From Porticoccaceae bacterium UBA4026 (GTDB lineage: Bacteria; Pseudomonadota; Gammaproteobacteria; Pseudomonadales; Porticoccaceae), in contig DGAQ01000074.1 in assembly GCA_002382445.1 (NCBI GenBank), forward strand, positions 35,973 to 75,907: a DNA stretch of 39,935 nt, read 5' to 3'. Within the stretch, counting starts at the first letter, position 1; the number at the start of each line of letters is the position of its first letter. Positions 15,853 through 24,752 of this stretch are shown here, piece after piece. The position numbers were made by a program, and so were the translations under genes. The notes under the pieces were generated by a model, which was not told the DNA's origin, did no database searches, and worked only from the letters and a program-made list of their open reading frames with translations.

Positions 15853-18003
15853 ATGAGCGCGCCAAAACTAAAAACAATTGAACCACAGCAAAAATCCCAA
15901 GAAATCGCTATGCAGGACGCATCTCTGGACATCTGGGATAAAAAATATCGTCTTAAAGATAAACAGTCCAACCCCATTGATGCTGATATAAACGCAACCT
16001 ACACCAGAGTTGCCAAAGCATTATCTGATGTCGAAGACGAAGCGCAGCGTGACAAGTGGCAAAAACGTTTTGTCTGGGCTCTCCACCACGGTGCGATTCC
16101 AGCCGGCCGGATTATTTCTAACGCAGGTGCTCGAGCGTACAAACCAGCGACCTCGACCATTAACTGCACAGTATCAGGCACTGTGCCTGATTCAATGCTC
16201 GGCATTTTAGAGCGTAACCTAGAAGCTGGCTTAACCTTAAAAGCGGGCTGCGGAATTGGTTACGAATTTTCCACATTGCGCCCTAAAGGGGCCTACGTAT
16301 CTGGCGCTGGTGCCTATACCTCTGGGCCACTATCGTTCATGGATATCTACGACAAAATGTGTTTCACCGTTTCTTCAGCCGGTGGCAGAAGGGGCGCTCA
16401 GATGGCAACCTTTGATGTTAGCCATCCCGATGTGTTTGATTTTGTTCGCGCCAAACGTGAAGATGGACGTTTGCGTCAGTTCAATCTATCTCTATTAATC
16501 ACTGAGGAGTTCATTGCCGCTGTGCGCGCAGATGGCGATTGGGATTTAACTTTCCCGATCAGTGCCAAGGAAGTCGATGGCGGTATTGATATGAAAGGTG
16601 ATAATGTCGTTTGGAAGCATTTCCCGACGACAGAAGGTTATGTGGCTAATGAACAAGGTTTGGTGGCCTGTCGTATTTACGAAACAATCCGCGCTCAAAA
16701 GCTGTGGAATGCGATTATGTCATCCACCTATGACTATGCTGAACCAGGATTTATTCTTATTGATCAGGTCAATAAGAATAACAACAACTGGTTCTGCGAA
16801 GATATCCGGGCGACTAACCCTTGCGGTGAACAGCCTCTTCCTCCGTACGGTAGCTGTTTGCTAGGGTCTATTAATTTGACCAAGTTTGTACGCAACGCAT
16901 TTACCGAAGATGCATTTTTTGACTGGGATGAGTACGCAGAGGTGATCGGTGTGTTCACTCGCATGCTGGATAACGTTGTCGAAATTAACGGGCTACCCCT
17001 CGCAGAGCAGCGCAAAGAAATTGAATACAAACGACGTCACGGGATGGGCTTCTTAGGATTAGGCTCATCAATGACTATGTTGCGTATGAAGTATGGCGAC
17101 CCGGCCTCATTAGAGTTCACTGAGCGAGTGGCTAAGGACATGGCCGTGGCAGGGCTTTCTGCTGGCTTGGAACTGGCGCGTGAAAAAGGCCCCGCGCCAA
17201 TTATGGAAGACGAATTTGATGTTACCGCTGCACTCTTATTTAAACAGCCAGACTTAGCCAAAGATGGCATTAAGGTGGGTGATAAAATCAAGGGTAAGGT
17301 ATTAATCGGTAAGTACAGTCGCTATATGCAACAGATAGCCAAGGCTGATCCCAAGCTTATTGATTCTATTATTGAAGAGGGCTGTCGCTTTAGTCACCAT
17401 TCATCCATTGCCCCAACCGGCACTATATCGCTGTCATTGGCGAACAACGTTAGTAACGGTATTGAGCCAAGTTTTGCTCACCACTATTCTCGTAATGTTA
17501 TCCGTGAAGGCAAGAAGTCTAAAGAGAAAGTCGATGTGTTTTCCTACGAGCTATTGTCCTATCGCACGCTAGTTAACCCTAAGGCTATGCCATTTGGTAC
17601 GGATGCTGAAGAAGCGTTGCCTGATTACTTCCTTAGTTCAGAGAATATTGAACCCAAGGCACATGTTGACGTTCAAGCTGCGGCACAAAAGTGGGTTGAT
17701 TCTTCAATCTCTAAAACCATCAATGTGCCAACCGATTGCGAGTACGAAGCGTTTAAGGACGTCTATTTGTATGCCGCAGAAAAAGGACTGAAAGGCTGCA
17801 CCACCTTCCGTTTCAATCCAGAGGCATTCCAGGGTGTATTGGTAAAGGAAAGTGATTTAGAAAATACCACTTACAGCTTTACCCTTGAAGATGGCTCTAG
17901 CGTAGAATTTAAAGGTAACGAAGAGATTGAGTACGATGGTGAAACACATACCGCCGCCAATCTATTCGATGCACTGAAAGAAGGTTACTACGGTAAATTC
18001 TGA
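15853..18003 (+). CDS. nrdJa: Adenosylcobalamin-dependent (class II) ribonucleotide reductase, catalytic subunit
   Basis: This 716-residue enzyme reduces ribonucleotides to deoxyribonucleotides using a radical generated from B12, so it works with or without oxygen. The redox cysteine is Cys105 (INCTV). The radical site Asn322-Pro-Cys324-Gly-Glu326 is followed by the partner cysteine in YGSCLLGS. The phosphate-binding APTGTIS is present. It lacks the C-terminal zinc-ribbon/redox tail found in single-chain NrdJ; that part is in the next gene, as in Pseudomonas. AAAGGA precedes ATG 15853. Control by NrdR and perhaps DnaA is suggested by sites upstream. Confidence 0.96.
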   Translation: MSAPKLKTIEPQQKSQEIAMQDASLDIWDKKYRLKDKQSNPIDADINATYTRVAKALSDVEDEAQRDKWQKRFVWALHHGAIPAGRIISNAGARAYKPATSTINCTVSGTVPDSMLGILERNLEAGLTLKAGCGIGYEFSTLRPKGAYVSGAGAYTSGPLSFMDIYDKMCFTVSSAGGRRGAQMATFDVSHPDVFDFVRAKREDGRLRQFNLSLLITEEFIAAVRADGDWDLTFPISAKEVDGGIDMKGDNVVWKHFPTTEGYVANEQGLVACRIYETIRAQKLWNAIMSSTYDYAEPGFILIDQVNKNNNNWFCEDIRATNPCGEQPLPPYGSCLLGSINLTKFVRNAFTEDAFFDWDEYAEVIGVFTRMLDNVVEINGLPLAEQRKEIEYKRRHGMGFLGLGSSMTMLRMKYGDPASLEFTERVAKDMAVAGLSAGLELAREKGPAPIMEDEFDVTAALLFKQPDLAKDGIKVGDKIKGKVLIGKYSRYMQQIAKADPKLIDSIIEEGCRFSHHSSIAPTGTISLSLANNVSNGIEPSFAHHYSRNVIREGKKSKEKVDVFSYELLSYRTLVNPKAMPFGTDAEEALPDYFLSSENIEPKAHVDVQAAAQKWVDSSISKTINVPTDCEYEAFKDVYLYAAEKGLKGCTTFRFNPEAFQGVLVKESDLENTTYSFTLEDGSSVEFKGNEEIEYDGETHTAANLFDALKEGYYGKF

Positions 18004-18043
18004 TTAACTAAAATTACATCCGCAGATTACTGCGAGGACAACA

Positions 18044-18724
18044 ATGAACAATAAAATTGAGCAAAAAATTGTCGGCTACAAAGTCGTTAAAGAGAAAGAT
18101 ATAGCGACAGAGAAAACTGTACAAGCTGAAAGTAATATTATTCAGATGCACGAAAAGGTTTCACGCCCTGAAGCCTTGGCCGGTAGTACCTATAAAATAA
18201 AAACACCGATGTCAGATCACGCTATGTATCTAACCATTAATGATATTGTGTTAAATGAAGGGACTGACCACGAGTTGCGCAGGCCCTTTGAAATATTTCT
18301 TAACTCTAAAAACATGGACCAATTTCAATGGATTGCGGCCTTAACTAGGGTTATTTCTGCTGTCTTCCGTAAAGGCGGTGACTGCACCTTCCTGGTCGAA
18401 GAATTGAAAGCAATCTTTGACCCTCAAGGTGGGTACTTTAAGTCCGGTGGTCGTTTTATGCCGTCGTTGGTGGCAGAAATAGGCTGGGCAATCGAAGACC
18501 ATCTGCAGAAAATTGGCATGATGAAGAAACCTGAGATCCCTGAACATCAGCAGAAGATCATGAATGAAAAGCGTGCTGACTTTGAACAGGCCAGTGCTGC
18601 ACCACAAGAAGCTAATGACTTTCCACCCACGGCTGAGGTATGCAGAAAGTGTAGTGTCAAAGCCACTATCCTAATGGATGGTTGTATGACCTGCCTAAAC
18701 TGTGGCGAATCAAAGTGTGGTTAA
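18044..18724 (+). CDS. nrdJb: Class II ribonucleotide reductase, C-terminal/redox subunit
   Basis: This 226-residue protein matches the C-terminal part of long class II reductases. It has the TSCPD-like block GGDCTFLVEELKAIFDP and ends in a cysteine-rich tail (CRKCSVKATI, then CMTCLNCGESKCG) with a zinc ribbon and the shuttle cysteines that re-reduce the active site. The gene follows nrdJa by 40 bases on the same strand, and the two proteins should form one enzyme. This split arrangement is known from Pseudomonas aeruginosa. A strong terminator follows the stop. Confidence 0.93.
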   Translation: MNNKIEQKIVGYKVVKEKDIATEKTVQAESNIIQMHEKVSRPEALAGSTYKIKTPMSDHAMYLTINDIVLNEGTDHELRRPFEIFLNSKNMDQFQWIAALTRVISAVFRKGGDCTFLVEELKAIFDPQGGYFKSGGRFMPSLVAEIGWAIEDHLQKIGMMKKPEIPEHQQKIMNEKRADFEQASAAPQEANDFPPTAEVCRKCSVKATILMDGCMTCLNCGESKCG

Positions 18725-18742
18725 ACTCCTCGATTAAATGAC

Positions 18743-18777
18743 ACACAAAAAAGCGGCCCTAGGCCGCTTTTTTGTGT
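18743..18777. terminator. Bidirectional intrinsic terminator between nrdJb and tetR
   Basis: A perfect 16-bp stem (acacaaaaaagcggcc with its complement) closes a three-base loop (cta). It has a T6 tract on one side and an A6 tract on the other, so it can stop transcription from both convergent units: nrdJab from the left, icmF-tetR from the right. Confidence 0.93.
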
Positions 18778-18791
18778 CTTAGATGCTTACT

Positions 18792-19430
18792 TTAGTTTTT
18801 AGGCGCCGTACCTGTCTGCGCTAACATTAACTGCATCATCTGCTTTAAGCCATTATGCAGGGTGCGTATCTCTTCGATATTATCCGGATCACTCATCCAC
18901 TGATAGACAATACCAATAACCGCCGCACTAAATTGATCTGCTATTAATTTTGGGGACACCGCTGATGTGATTAAACCTTCATCAATGCCCTGCTCTATCC
19001 AGCCCATGACATCTCTGTGTCGACGACGATGAATACTCATAATCACCGGCCTTAGTGCAGACTTTGGCGCCAAAGACTCAAACCACAAACGATAAAAAGC
19101 CTCAACGTGCTTAGGTGCATCCTCGCAAAACTTACTGTGTGCATCTAGGGCTTCTGCAATCGCTTGATAGCCACTTTTGTTGTTGGTCACAGTGGTTAAC
19201 TCGGCTAACCATTCATCACCCACAGAGCGCAAAACAAAATCAAACAAGCCCGCCTTATTACCAAAGCGATAACCGGCTAAGCCTCGTGAGTAACCCGCGC
19301 GCTCGCCAACGTCTTTTAGGGTTAACTGAGAAGTGCCCTGTTCAATAATCAAGTCGATCGCCACTTCTAGCATCTTAGTGTCAGATATTTCTTTACGTTC
19401 AACCTGAGTTAGGCGCAGAGGTTTAGCCAT
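18792..19430 (-). CDS. TetR-family transcriptional regulator
   Basis: This 212-residue protein has a typical N-terminal helix-turn-helix at about 20-65 (QLTLKDVGERAGYSRGLAGYRFGNKAGLF) and a helical ligand-binding domain with WFESLAPKSALRPVIMSIHRR. It follows icmF by 35 bases on the same strand. TetR proteins next to acyl-CoA genes usually repress them and release DNA on binding an acyl-CoA or similar ligand. The inverted repeat overlapping the icmF promoter (22825-22845) is its best candidate operator. If so, it regulates its own operon. Confidence 0.9.
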   Translation of the reverse strand: MAKPLRLTQVERKEISDTKMLEVAIDLIIEQGTSQLTLKDVGERAGYSRGLAGYRFGNKAGLFDFVLRSVGDEWLAELTTVTNNKSGYQAIAEALDAHSKFCEDAPKHVEAFYRLWFESLAPKSALRPVIMSIHRRRHRDVMGWIEQGIDEGLITSAVSPKLIADQFSAAVIGIVYQWMSDPDNIEEIRTLHNGLKQMMQLMLAQTGTAPKN

Positions 19431-19465
19431 CGTCTATTCCTTCATTTAGAGCTTGGTAAATATGC

Positions 19466-22400
19466 TTACATACTGCGGCGATATTGGCCGCCGACATCAA
19501 ATAGTGCATTGGTAATCTGACCCAGGGAACAGCAGCGTACCGCATCCATCAACAGATCAAAACCATTGTCGCCACGACGGACTGCATTCTGAAGTTCCTT
19601 AAGAACAAGTTCAGATGATCCCTCATGCTCACTTTGAAACGCTCGCAAGCGCCTAATCTGGCTTTTCTTCTCATCATCTGTAGATCGCGCTAGTTTGATT
19701 TCGACTTTCTGTTCTTCAGCTTCGCTAATAAAGGTATTAACTCCAACAATAGGTAGAGATCCATCGTGTTTTTTGTGCTCATAAAACATCGACTCTTCCT
19801 GAATTTTTCCTCTTTGGTAGCCCGTCTCCATAGCGCCTAATACACCCCCCCGATCAGAAATTTTTTCAAACTCTTGCAACACAGACTCTTCTACCAAAGC
19901 GGTGAGCTCATCAATAATAAAGGCGCCCTGACTCGGATTTTCGTTTTTGGCTAGACCCCACTCTTGATTAATAATTAGCTGAATTGCCAGAGCTCTGCGC
20001 ACTGACTCCTCAGTGGGCGTGGTGATAGCTTCATCATAGGCATTGGTGTGAAGGCTATTACAGTTATCATAAATGGCGATCAAGGCTTGTAAGGTGGTAC
20101 GAATATCATTGAAATTCATCTCTTGAGCGTGGAGAGAACGGCCAGAGGTTTGAATATGATATTTAAGTTTTTGGCTGCGTGAATTAGCCCCGTAACGATC
20201 ACGCATTGTCGTGGCCCAAATACGCCGCGCCACCCGACCCATCACCGTGTACTCTGGATCCATGCCGTTGGAAAAGAAAAATGACAGGTTAGGGGCAAAA
20301 TCATCAATATTCATACCCCTTGCCAAATAAGCCTCAACAAAGGTAAATCCATTGGATAAAGTAAAGGCCAGCTGAGAAATGGGGTTGGCTCCGGCTTCTG
20401 CAATATGGTACCCAGAGATAGATACCGAATAAAAATTGCGAATGGCTTTATCAATAAAATACTGCTGCATATCACCCATCATGCGCAAACTAAATTCGGT
20501 CGAGAAAATACAGGTATTTTGCCCCTGATCTTCCTTGAGAATGTCTGCCTGCACTGTGCCGCGCACGGCGCTCAAGGCCTTGGCACGGAGACTTTCATAC
20601 TCGGCATTATCCGGTTGGCGTTGATGCTTAGCGCTAAACTTATCCACCTGCTGGTCAATAGCGGTATTAAGAAACATGGCCAACACCGTTGGCGCCGGTC
20701 CATTGATGGTCATAGACACCGAGGTCTTGGGATCACAGAGATCAAAGCCATCATAGAGAACCTTCATGTCATCTAGGGTACAGATCGACACTCCCGCATT
20801 ACCCACCTTGCCATAGATATCTGGCCTCTCATCAGGGTCCCACCCATAAAGTGTCACTGAATCAAAGGCGGTGGACAGCCTTTTTGCATCACTGTGTTCT
20901 GACAAAGCCTTAAAACGACGGTTAGTTTTAAACGCATCTCCCTCACCGGCAAACATACGCGCTGGGTCTTCACCTTCACGTTTAAAGGGAAACACCCCCG
21001 CGGTATAAGGAAACTCACCGGGAAGATTATCCAGCATTAACCAGGTTAATAAGTCACCCTGGTCCTGCAACCGCGGCAAAGAAACGCGGGGAATTTTGTT
21101 CCCAGAAAGAGAAATACTGTTTAGCTTGGTAGTGACTTGCTTGCCGTTTGCCAAGGTATCGATTTTTTCATCACCCGAATAGGCTTTTACCACCCTAGGC
21201 CAATTATCTAATAAAGCGGCGGCCCGATCGTCCATGGTTTTTTCACGATCCTCAATAAGCTGGTCAATTTCCAAAGGAATCTTCGCTCCAGCATCGCCCA
21301 GCATAACTTTGGTCGCCGCCAACTGCTGTTTTTGGCGGGCTAAGGTCGCCTGCACCCCAACGTGCCTATGATAGCCGCGCACTGTGTCAGCAATTTCAGC
21401 TAGATACCGCTGTCGGTCAGCCGGTACTACAGCTGATTTTTCAGACGACATTCGGCAATTAACAGGCTCAAGGTACTGATCAAATTGACAGAGACCCTTA
21501 TCCTGTAACAGTTTTAACAATTCTTGGTATGCCGCGGTCACACCATCATCATTAAAGTGCGAGGCAATAGTGCCAAACACTGGCATAGAATCAGGCTGCT
21601 CGCTCCAGGCTTCGCGATTGCGTTGCATCTGCTTGCACACATCTCTATAGGCATCTTCACTGCCCTTGCGGTCAAATTTATTAATAACGACAAGCGCAGC
21701 GTAATCCAGCATGTCAATTTTTTCTAACTGACTCTGGGCACCAAACTCTGGGGTCATTACATAAATGGGCACATCTACATAGGGCACAATACCCGCATCA
21801 CCCTGCCCGATGCCGGGTGTTTCAACTACCACTAAATCAAAACCGCCAAGGCGCATCGCACTAATAATATCGGTAAGTGACTCTGGCACCTCTCCCACTG
21901 CACTGCGAGTGCCTATAGAGCGCATAAAAATATTGGGGTGGTAAATAGTGTTCATACGGATTCGGTCACCTAAGAGCGCACCGCCGGTTTTACGGCGAGT
22001 GGGGTCAATGGCCAGTACTGCTATCTTCAACCCATCTGCACTATCTTGCCGAAAGCGACGTATCAATTCATCCGTTAGCGAAGACTTACCCGCACCACCA
22101 GTCCCGGTAATACCCAGCACTGGTACACTGTTACTCAATAATTGGGCTTGCTCCCGCAATGATTTTAACTGCTGCTCACTTAACTCACCACGCTCAATAG
22201 CGGTGATTAAAGTCGCTAAATTACGCTGTCCTTCATCTGTGCTATTCAGTTCTTTGGCTTGCACTGTTATCGATGATCCTGAGTTAAGCGAGCACCGCTG
22301 AATCATGTCGTCGATCATACCCACCAAGCCTAAATTCTGACCGTCGTGGGGTGAGTATATGCGCTCTACACCGTAGTCTTGCAGTTCAGTAATCTCAGCG

Positions 22401-22756
22401 GGAACAATTACGCCGCCGCCACCACCAAAAATTCGAATATGCTCAGCACCGGCCTCTTTCAGCAGATCCACCACGTATTTAAAGTACTCCACATGACCGC
22501 CCTGGTAAGAGCTAATCGCAATACCCTGCACATCTTCCTGCAAAGCCGTTTGGACCACCTCTGCCACCGACCGATTATGGGCTAGGTGAATGACCTCCAC
22601 CCCCGCTCCCTGGAGAATACGACGCATAATATTAATAGAAGCATCGTGGCCATCAAATAGACTAGCCGCAGTCACAAACCTTAGAGGTACTAATTTTTGT
22701 GACTTTGAACTGTTAGCTGAGTTTTTAGCTGTATCAGACACAGAGGTTGCTGGCAT
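19466..22756 (-). CDS. icmF: Fused isobutyryl-CoA mutase with built-in G-protein chaperone
   Basis: This 1096-residue protein has three parts: an N-terminal B12-binding domain (FDGHDASINIMRRILQ, His ligand, then SSYQGGH and GGGGGV), a MeaB-type GTPase near residue 220 (GITGTGGAGKSS, later VVETPGIGQGDAG and NKFDRKG), and a C-terminal mutase barrel from about 540 on (SISGYHIAEAGA, LSFFFSNGMDPEY, QTSGRSLHAQEMNFND, SLHTNAYDEA). The order B12 domain-GTPase-mutase is diagnostic of IcmF, which interconverts isobutyryl-CoA and n-butyryl-CoA and repairs its own cofactor through the GTPase. It sits 141 bases from the transporter gene and has its own candidate promoter. Substrate range beyond isobutyryl-CoA cannot be judged here. 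Confidence 0.95.
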   Translation of the reverse strand: MPATSVSDTAKNSANSSKSQKLVPLRFVTAASLFDGHDASINIMRRILQGAGVEVIHLAHNRSVAEVVQTALQEDVQGIAISSYQGGHVEYFKYVVDLLKEAGAEHIRIFGGGGGVIVPAEITELQDYGVERIYSPHDGQNLGLVGMIDDMIQRCSLNSGSSITVQAKELNSTDEGQRNLATLITAIERGELSEQQLKSLREQAQLLSNSVPVLGITGTGGAGKSSLTDELIRRFRQDSADGLKIAVLAIDPTRRKTGGALLGDRIRMNTIYHPNIFMRSIGTRSAVGEVPESLTDIISAMRLGGFDLVVVETPGIGQGDAGIVPYVDVPIYVMTPEFGAQSQLEKIDMLDYAALVVINKFDRKGSEDAYRDVCKQMQRNREAWSEQPDSMPVFGTIASHFNDDGVTAAYQELLKLLQDKGLCQFDQYLEPVNCRMSSEKSAVVPADRQRYLAEIADTVRGYHRHVGVQATLARQKQQLAATKVMLGDAGAKIPLEIDQLIEDREKTMDDRAAALLDNWPRVVKAYSGDEKIDTLANGKQVTTKLNSISLSGNKIPRVSLPRLQDQGDLLTWLMLDNLPGEFPYTAGVFPFKREGEDPARMFAGEGDAFKTNRRFKALSEHSDAKRLSTAFDSVTLYGWDPDERPDIYGKVGNAGVSICTLDDMKVLYDGFDLCDPKTSVSMTINGPAPTVLAMFLNTAIDQQVDKFSAKHQRQPDNAEYESLRAKALSAVRGTVQADILKEDQGQNTCIFSTEFSLRMMGDMQQYFIDKAIRNFYSVSISGYHIAEAGANPISQLAFTLSNGFTFVEAYLARGMNIDDFAPNLSFFFSNGMDPEYTVMGRVARRIWATTMRDRYGANSRSQKLKYHIQTSGRSLHAQEMNFNDIRTTLQALIAIYDNCNSLHTNAYDEAITTPTEESVRRALAIQLIINQEWGLAKNENPSQGAFIIDELTALVEESVLQEFEKISDRGGVLGAMETGYQRGKIQEESMFYEHKKHDGSLPIVGVNTFISEAEEQKVEIKLARSTDDEKKSQIRRLRAFQSEHEGSSELVLKELQNAVRRGDNGFDLLMDAVRCCSLGQITNALFDVGGQYRRSM

Positions 22757-22897
22757 GGCACATTCCTAGGTTATGAGGTACATCGTAAATGGCACTAATC
22801 GGACTTAGCCGGTGATTTTAATAAACTTGCTTGTTGCATGCAAGTAATTAACTTGCGACAGAAGTGTTCTGACGTTTGTCTTACCTAGATCACAATC
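22757..22897 (-). promoter_or_regulatory. icmF promoter region
   Basis: Read on the minus strand there is a sigma-70-like promoter: TTGCAT (22838-22843), a 17-base spacer, then TAAAAT (22815-22820). About 60 bases of leader follow, with AGGA before the icmF start. The region separates icmF-tetR from the upstream scpA-nramp genes, so icmF can be expressed on its own. Confidence 0.5.
22825..22845. promoter_or_regulatory. Candidate TetR operator over the icmF promoter
   Basis: ACTTGC and GCAAGT form an inverted repeat with a nine-base centre. A third ACTTGC lies at 22851-22856, and a 10-base palindrome TTGCATGCAA sits at 22834-22843. The repeat covers the -35 element and spacer of the icmF promoter, where a repressor would block RNA polymerase. 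Confidence 0.45.
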
Positions 22898-24097
22898 TTA
22901 GGCCAGGAAAAGCTTAACGATATTGAAGGCACCCAATGAGGCGACAGTGACAACGACCATCCCGCCGATAACATTGGCGGCCCATTTATTGCGGTGATCA
23001 CCCAGCAGGTCACTGCGGTTCATAATGATAAGTAAAAATACGGCAATAATAGGCAGCAACAAGCCGTTGGCGGCTTGAGCAAAGAGTATCGCCGCTATTG
23101 GCTTTGTGCCCACTGCAGCGAACACTGTGCCAATGGTAAGTACCGTCAACCCAATAGCACGAAAGCGACGATCTGCAAAGTCAGAAGGCCACCCCAGAGC
23201 ACCGCTGACCGCATAGGCCGCAGCTAAGGGTGCAGTAATGGCGCTAGTCAAACCCGCCGCCACAAGGCCAAAGGCAAAGAAATAATTAGCCCCGCTACCT
23301 AGCACAGGCTCAAGCTGAGTCGCCAGAGACTGGGCTGAAAATGGGTTGCCGGTTTGAAAAAAAGCAACCGCTGCGGTACTCATTACAGCAAGGGTAATCA
23401 AGCCACCTAGGCCAATTGACACCAGAGTGTCTTTACGCGATTCTGTAAGGGCAGTTTCTAGAGGTACATTGCGCCATTTTTCTTGCACCGCGTTGGCGTG
23501 AAGAAACAGATTGTAGGGCACTACCGTCGTCCCTATCAGAGCAATAATGGTGCGCGCTGACCCCTCGGGTATCTGCGGAGTAAAAAGTCCACTGAACAAT
23601 GCCCCGTAGTCCACATCCACCAGCAACATGGTCACTACAAAGACACTACTCATTGCCAGTACTAAAATAATAAGTACCGGCTCTAGCACTTTGTAACCCC
23701 CAGTACTGAGTAATAGCGCACTCAGGATACCGATAATAAGGGCGCACAAGGAACCCGACAGGGGCGTAATCGTTGCCAGCCCCAGAGCTGCGCCTGAAAT
23801 ATTACCTGCTTCGTATGCGGCGTTACCAACACCGATCGCCGCCACCACTAAGACAACGGCACAGCGGCTAATAATGGGATTACTAAAGGTGCTGCGTAGG
23901 GCCTGAGAAAGACCTGAGCCAGAGACTAATCCTAGTCTAGCGGCCATTTCTTGCAATACGATGGTCGCGACAAGAGAAAACAGCAAAGCCCAAAGTAGCA
24001 CAAAACCAAAATTCGCTCCGGCCACACTGGCAGTGGCGATGCTACCGGGCCCAATGAAGGCTGCGGTAACCAAAAACCCAGGTCCAAATCCTTTCAT
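22898..24097 (-). CDS. NRAMP-family transporter with non-canonical metal site
   Basis: This 399-residue membrane protein has about 11 helices and the NRAMP repeat pattern. In classical NRAMP, helix 1 has DPGN and helix 6 has A-x-x-M-P-H, which together hold Mn2+/Fe2+. Here the first reads Gly16-Pro-Gly-Ser19 (FIGPGSIATA) and the second Thr190-Thr-Val-Val193-Pro-Tyr195 (followed by NLFLHANAV). All four to five metal-contact positions are thus changed, although the surrounding motif is kept. It may move another substrate, such as Mg2+, or act in another way. It follows the carbonic anhydrase gene by 27 bases. MntH should not be assumed. Confidence 0.85.
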   Translation of the reverse strand: MKGFGPGFLVTAAFIGPGSIATASVAGANFGFVLLWALLFSLVATIVLQEMAARLGLVSGSGLSQALRSTFSNPIISRCAVVLVVAAIGVGNAAYEAGNISGAALGLATITPLSGSLCALIIGILSALLLSTGGYKVLEPVLIILVLAMSSVFVVTMLLVDVDYGALFSGLFTPQIPEGSARTIIALIGTTVVPYNLFLHANAVQEKWRNVPLETALTESRKDTLVSIGLGGLITLAVMSTAAVAFFQTGNPFSAQSLATQLEPVLGSGANYFFAFGLVAAGLTSAITAPLAAAYAVSGALGWPSDFADRRFRAIGLTVLTIGTVFAAVGTKPIAAILFAQAANGLLLPIIAVFLLIIMNRSDLLGDHRNKWAANVIGGMVVVTVASLGAFNIVKLFLA

Positions 24098-24124
24098 GCT
24101 GCCCTCCGAGGACCAACCAATGAT

Positions 24125-24718
24125 TCAATTGACAGGCGACAATTTGCCAGTTTTGACATCAAAAATAAAGCCAAAGATGTTGATATGGCTAGGAACAAGT
24201 TCATGATTTTGGATGCTGTTCATATCCTTTAAGACACTCTCTTTTAAATCAGTAAAAGTGTGCCAGTTGATACTTTTACCCAAGCTAGAACCCGGTTTTG
24301 TGTTGTCGGTTGAATTCCTCTCAGGGTTAACCCAGACACCATCTTTCAACACCGCTGTTTCTAAATCATTCTCCAATAATTGACCAATTTGCTCTTCAGT
24401 CACTAATGTCATACCGCAATTTGTGTGGTGAATCACAAACCAATCGAGGGTGCCTAAAAATTTATGGGAAATAATCAGTGAGCGAATTGCATCCTCTGTG
24501 GCCCGGCCACCGGCATTGCGAATAATATGGGCCTCGCCATCAAACAAGCCTGCAAACTTATAGGGATCCATCCGGGCATCCATGCAGGTTAAAATAGCTA
24601 TATGCCGAGTGGGTTGCGGTTGCAACTCGGATTGACTAAATGACTTGGTGTAGTGTGTGTTGGCTTCGGTAATTGAAGCAAAATTCTTGGTCTTTGTGGT
24701 GTTCTCAGCCATAAGCAT
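24125..24718 (-). CDS. Beta-class carbonic anhydrase-like protein
   Basis: This 197-residue protein has the beta-class zinc site: Cys45-x-Asp47-x-Arg49 (LTCMDARMDP) and His98-x-x-Cys101 (IHHTNC), with RNAGGRATEDAIRSL in between. Such enzymes interconvert CO2 and bicarbonate. In this operon it could supply bicarbonate to the biotin-dependent propionyl-CoA carboxylase encoded just upstream. Two start codons are possible; ATG 24712 has better spacing from AAAGG than ATG 24718. The gene lies 34 bases after meaB. Confidence 0.85.
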   Translation of the reverse strand: MLMAENTTKTKNFASITEANTHYTKSFSQSELQPQPTRHIAILTCMDARMDPYKFAGLFDGEAHIIRNAGGRATEDAIRSLIISHKFLGTLDWFVIHHTNCGMTLVTEEQIGQLLENDLETAVLKDGVWVNPERNSTDNTKPGSSLGKSINWHTFTDLKESVLKDMNSIQNHELVPSHINIFGFIFDVKTGKLSPVN

Positions 24719-24752
24719 CTGCCTTTAGTAAGATTCGGGGGAAAGTATAAAT

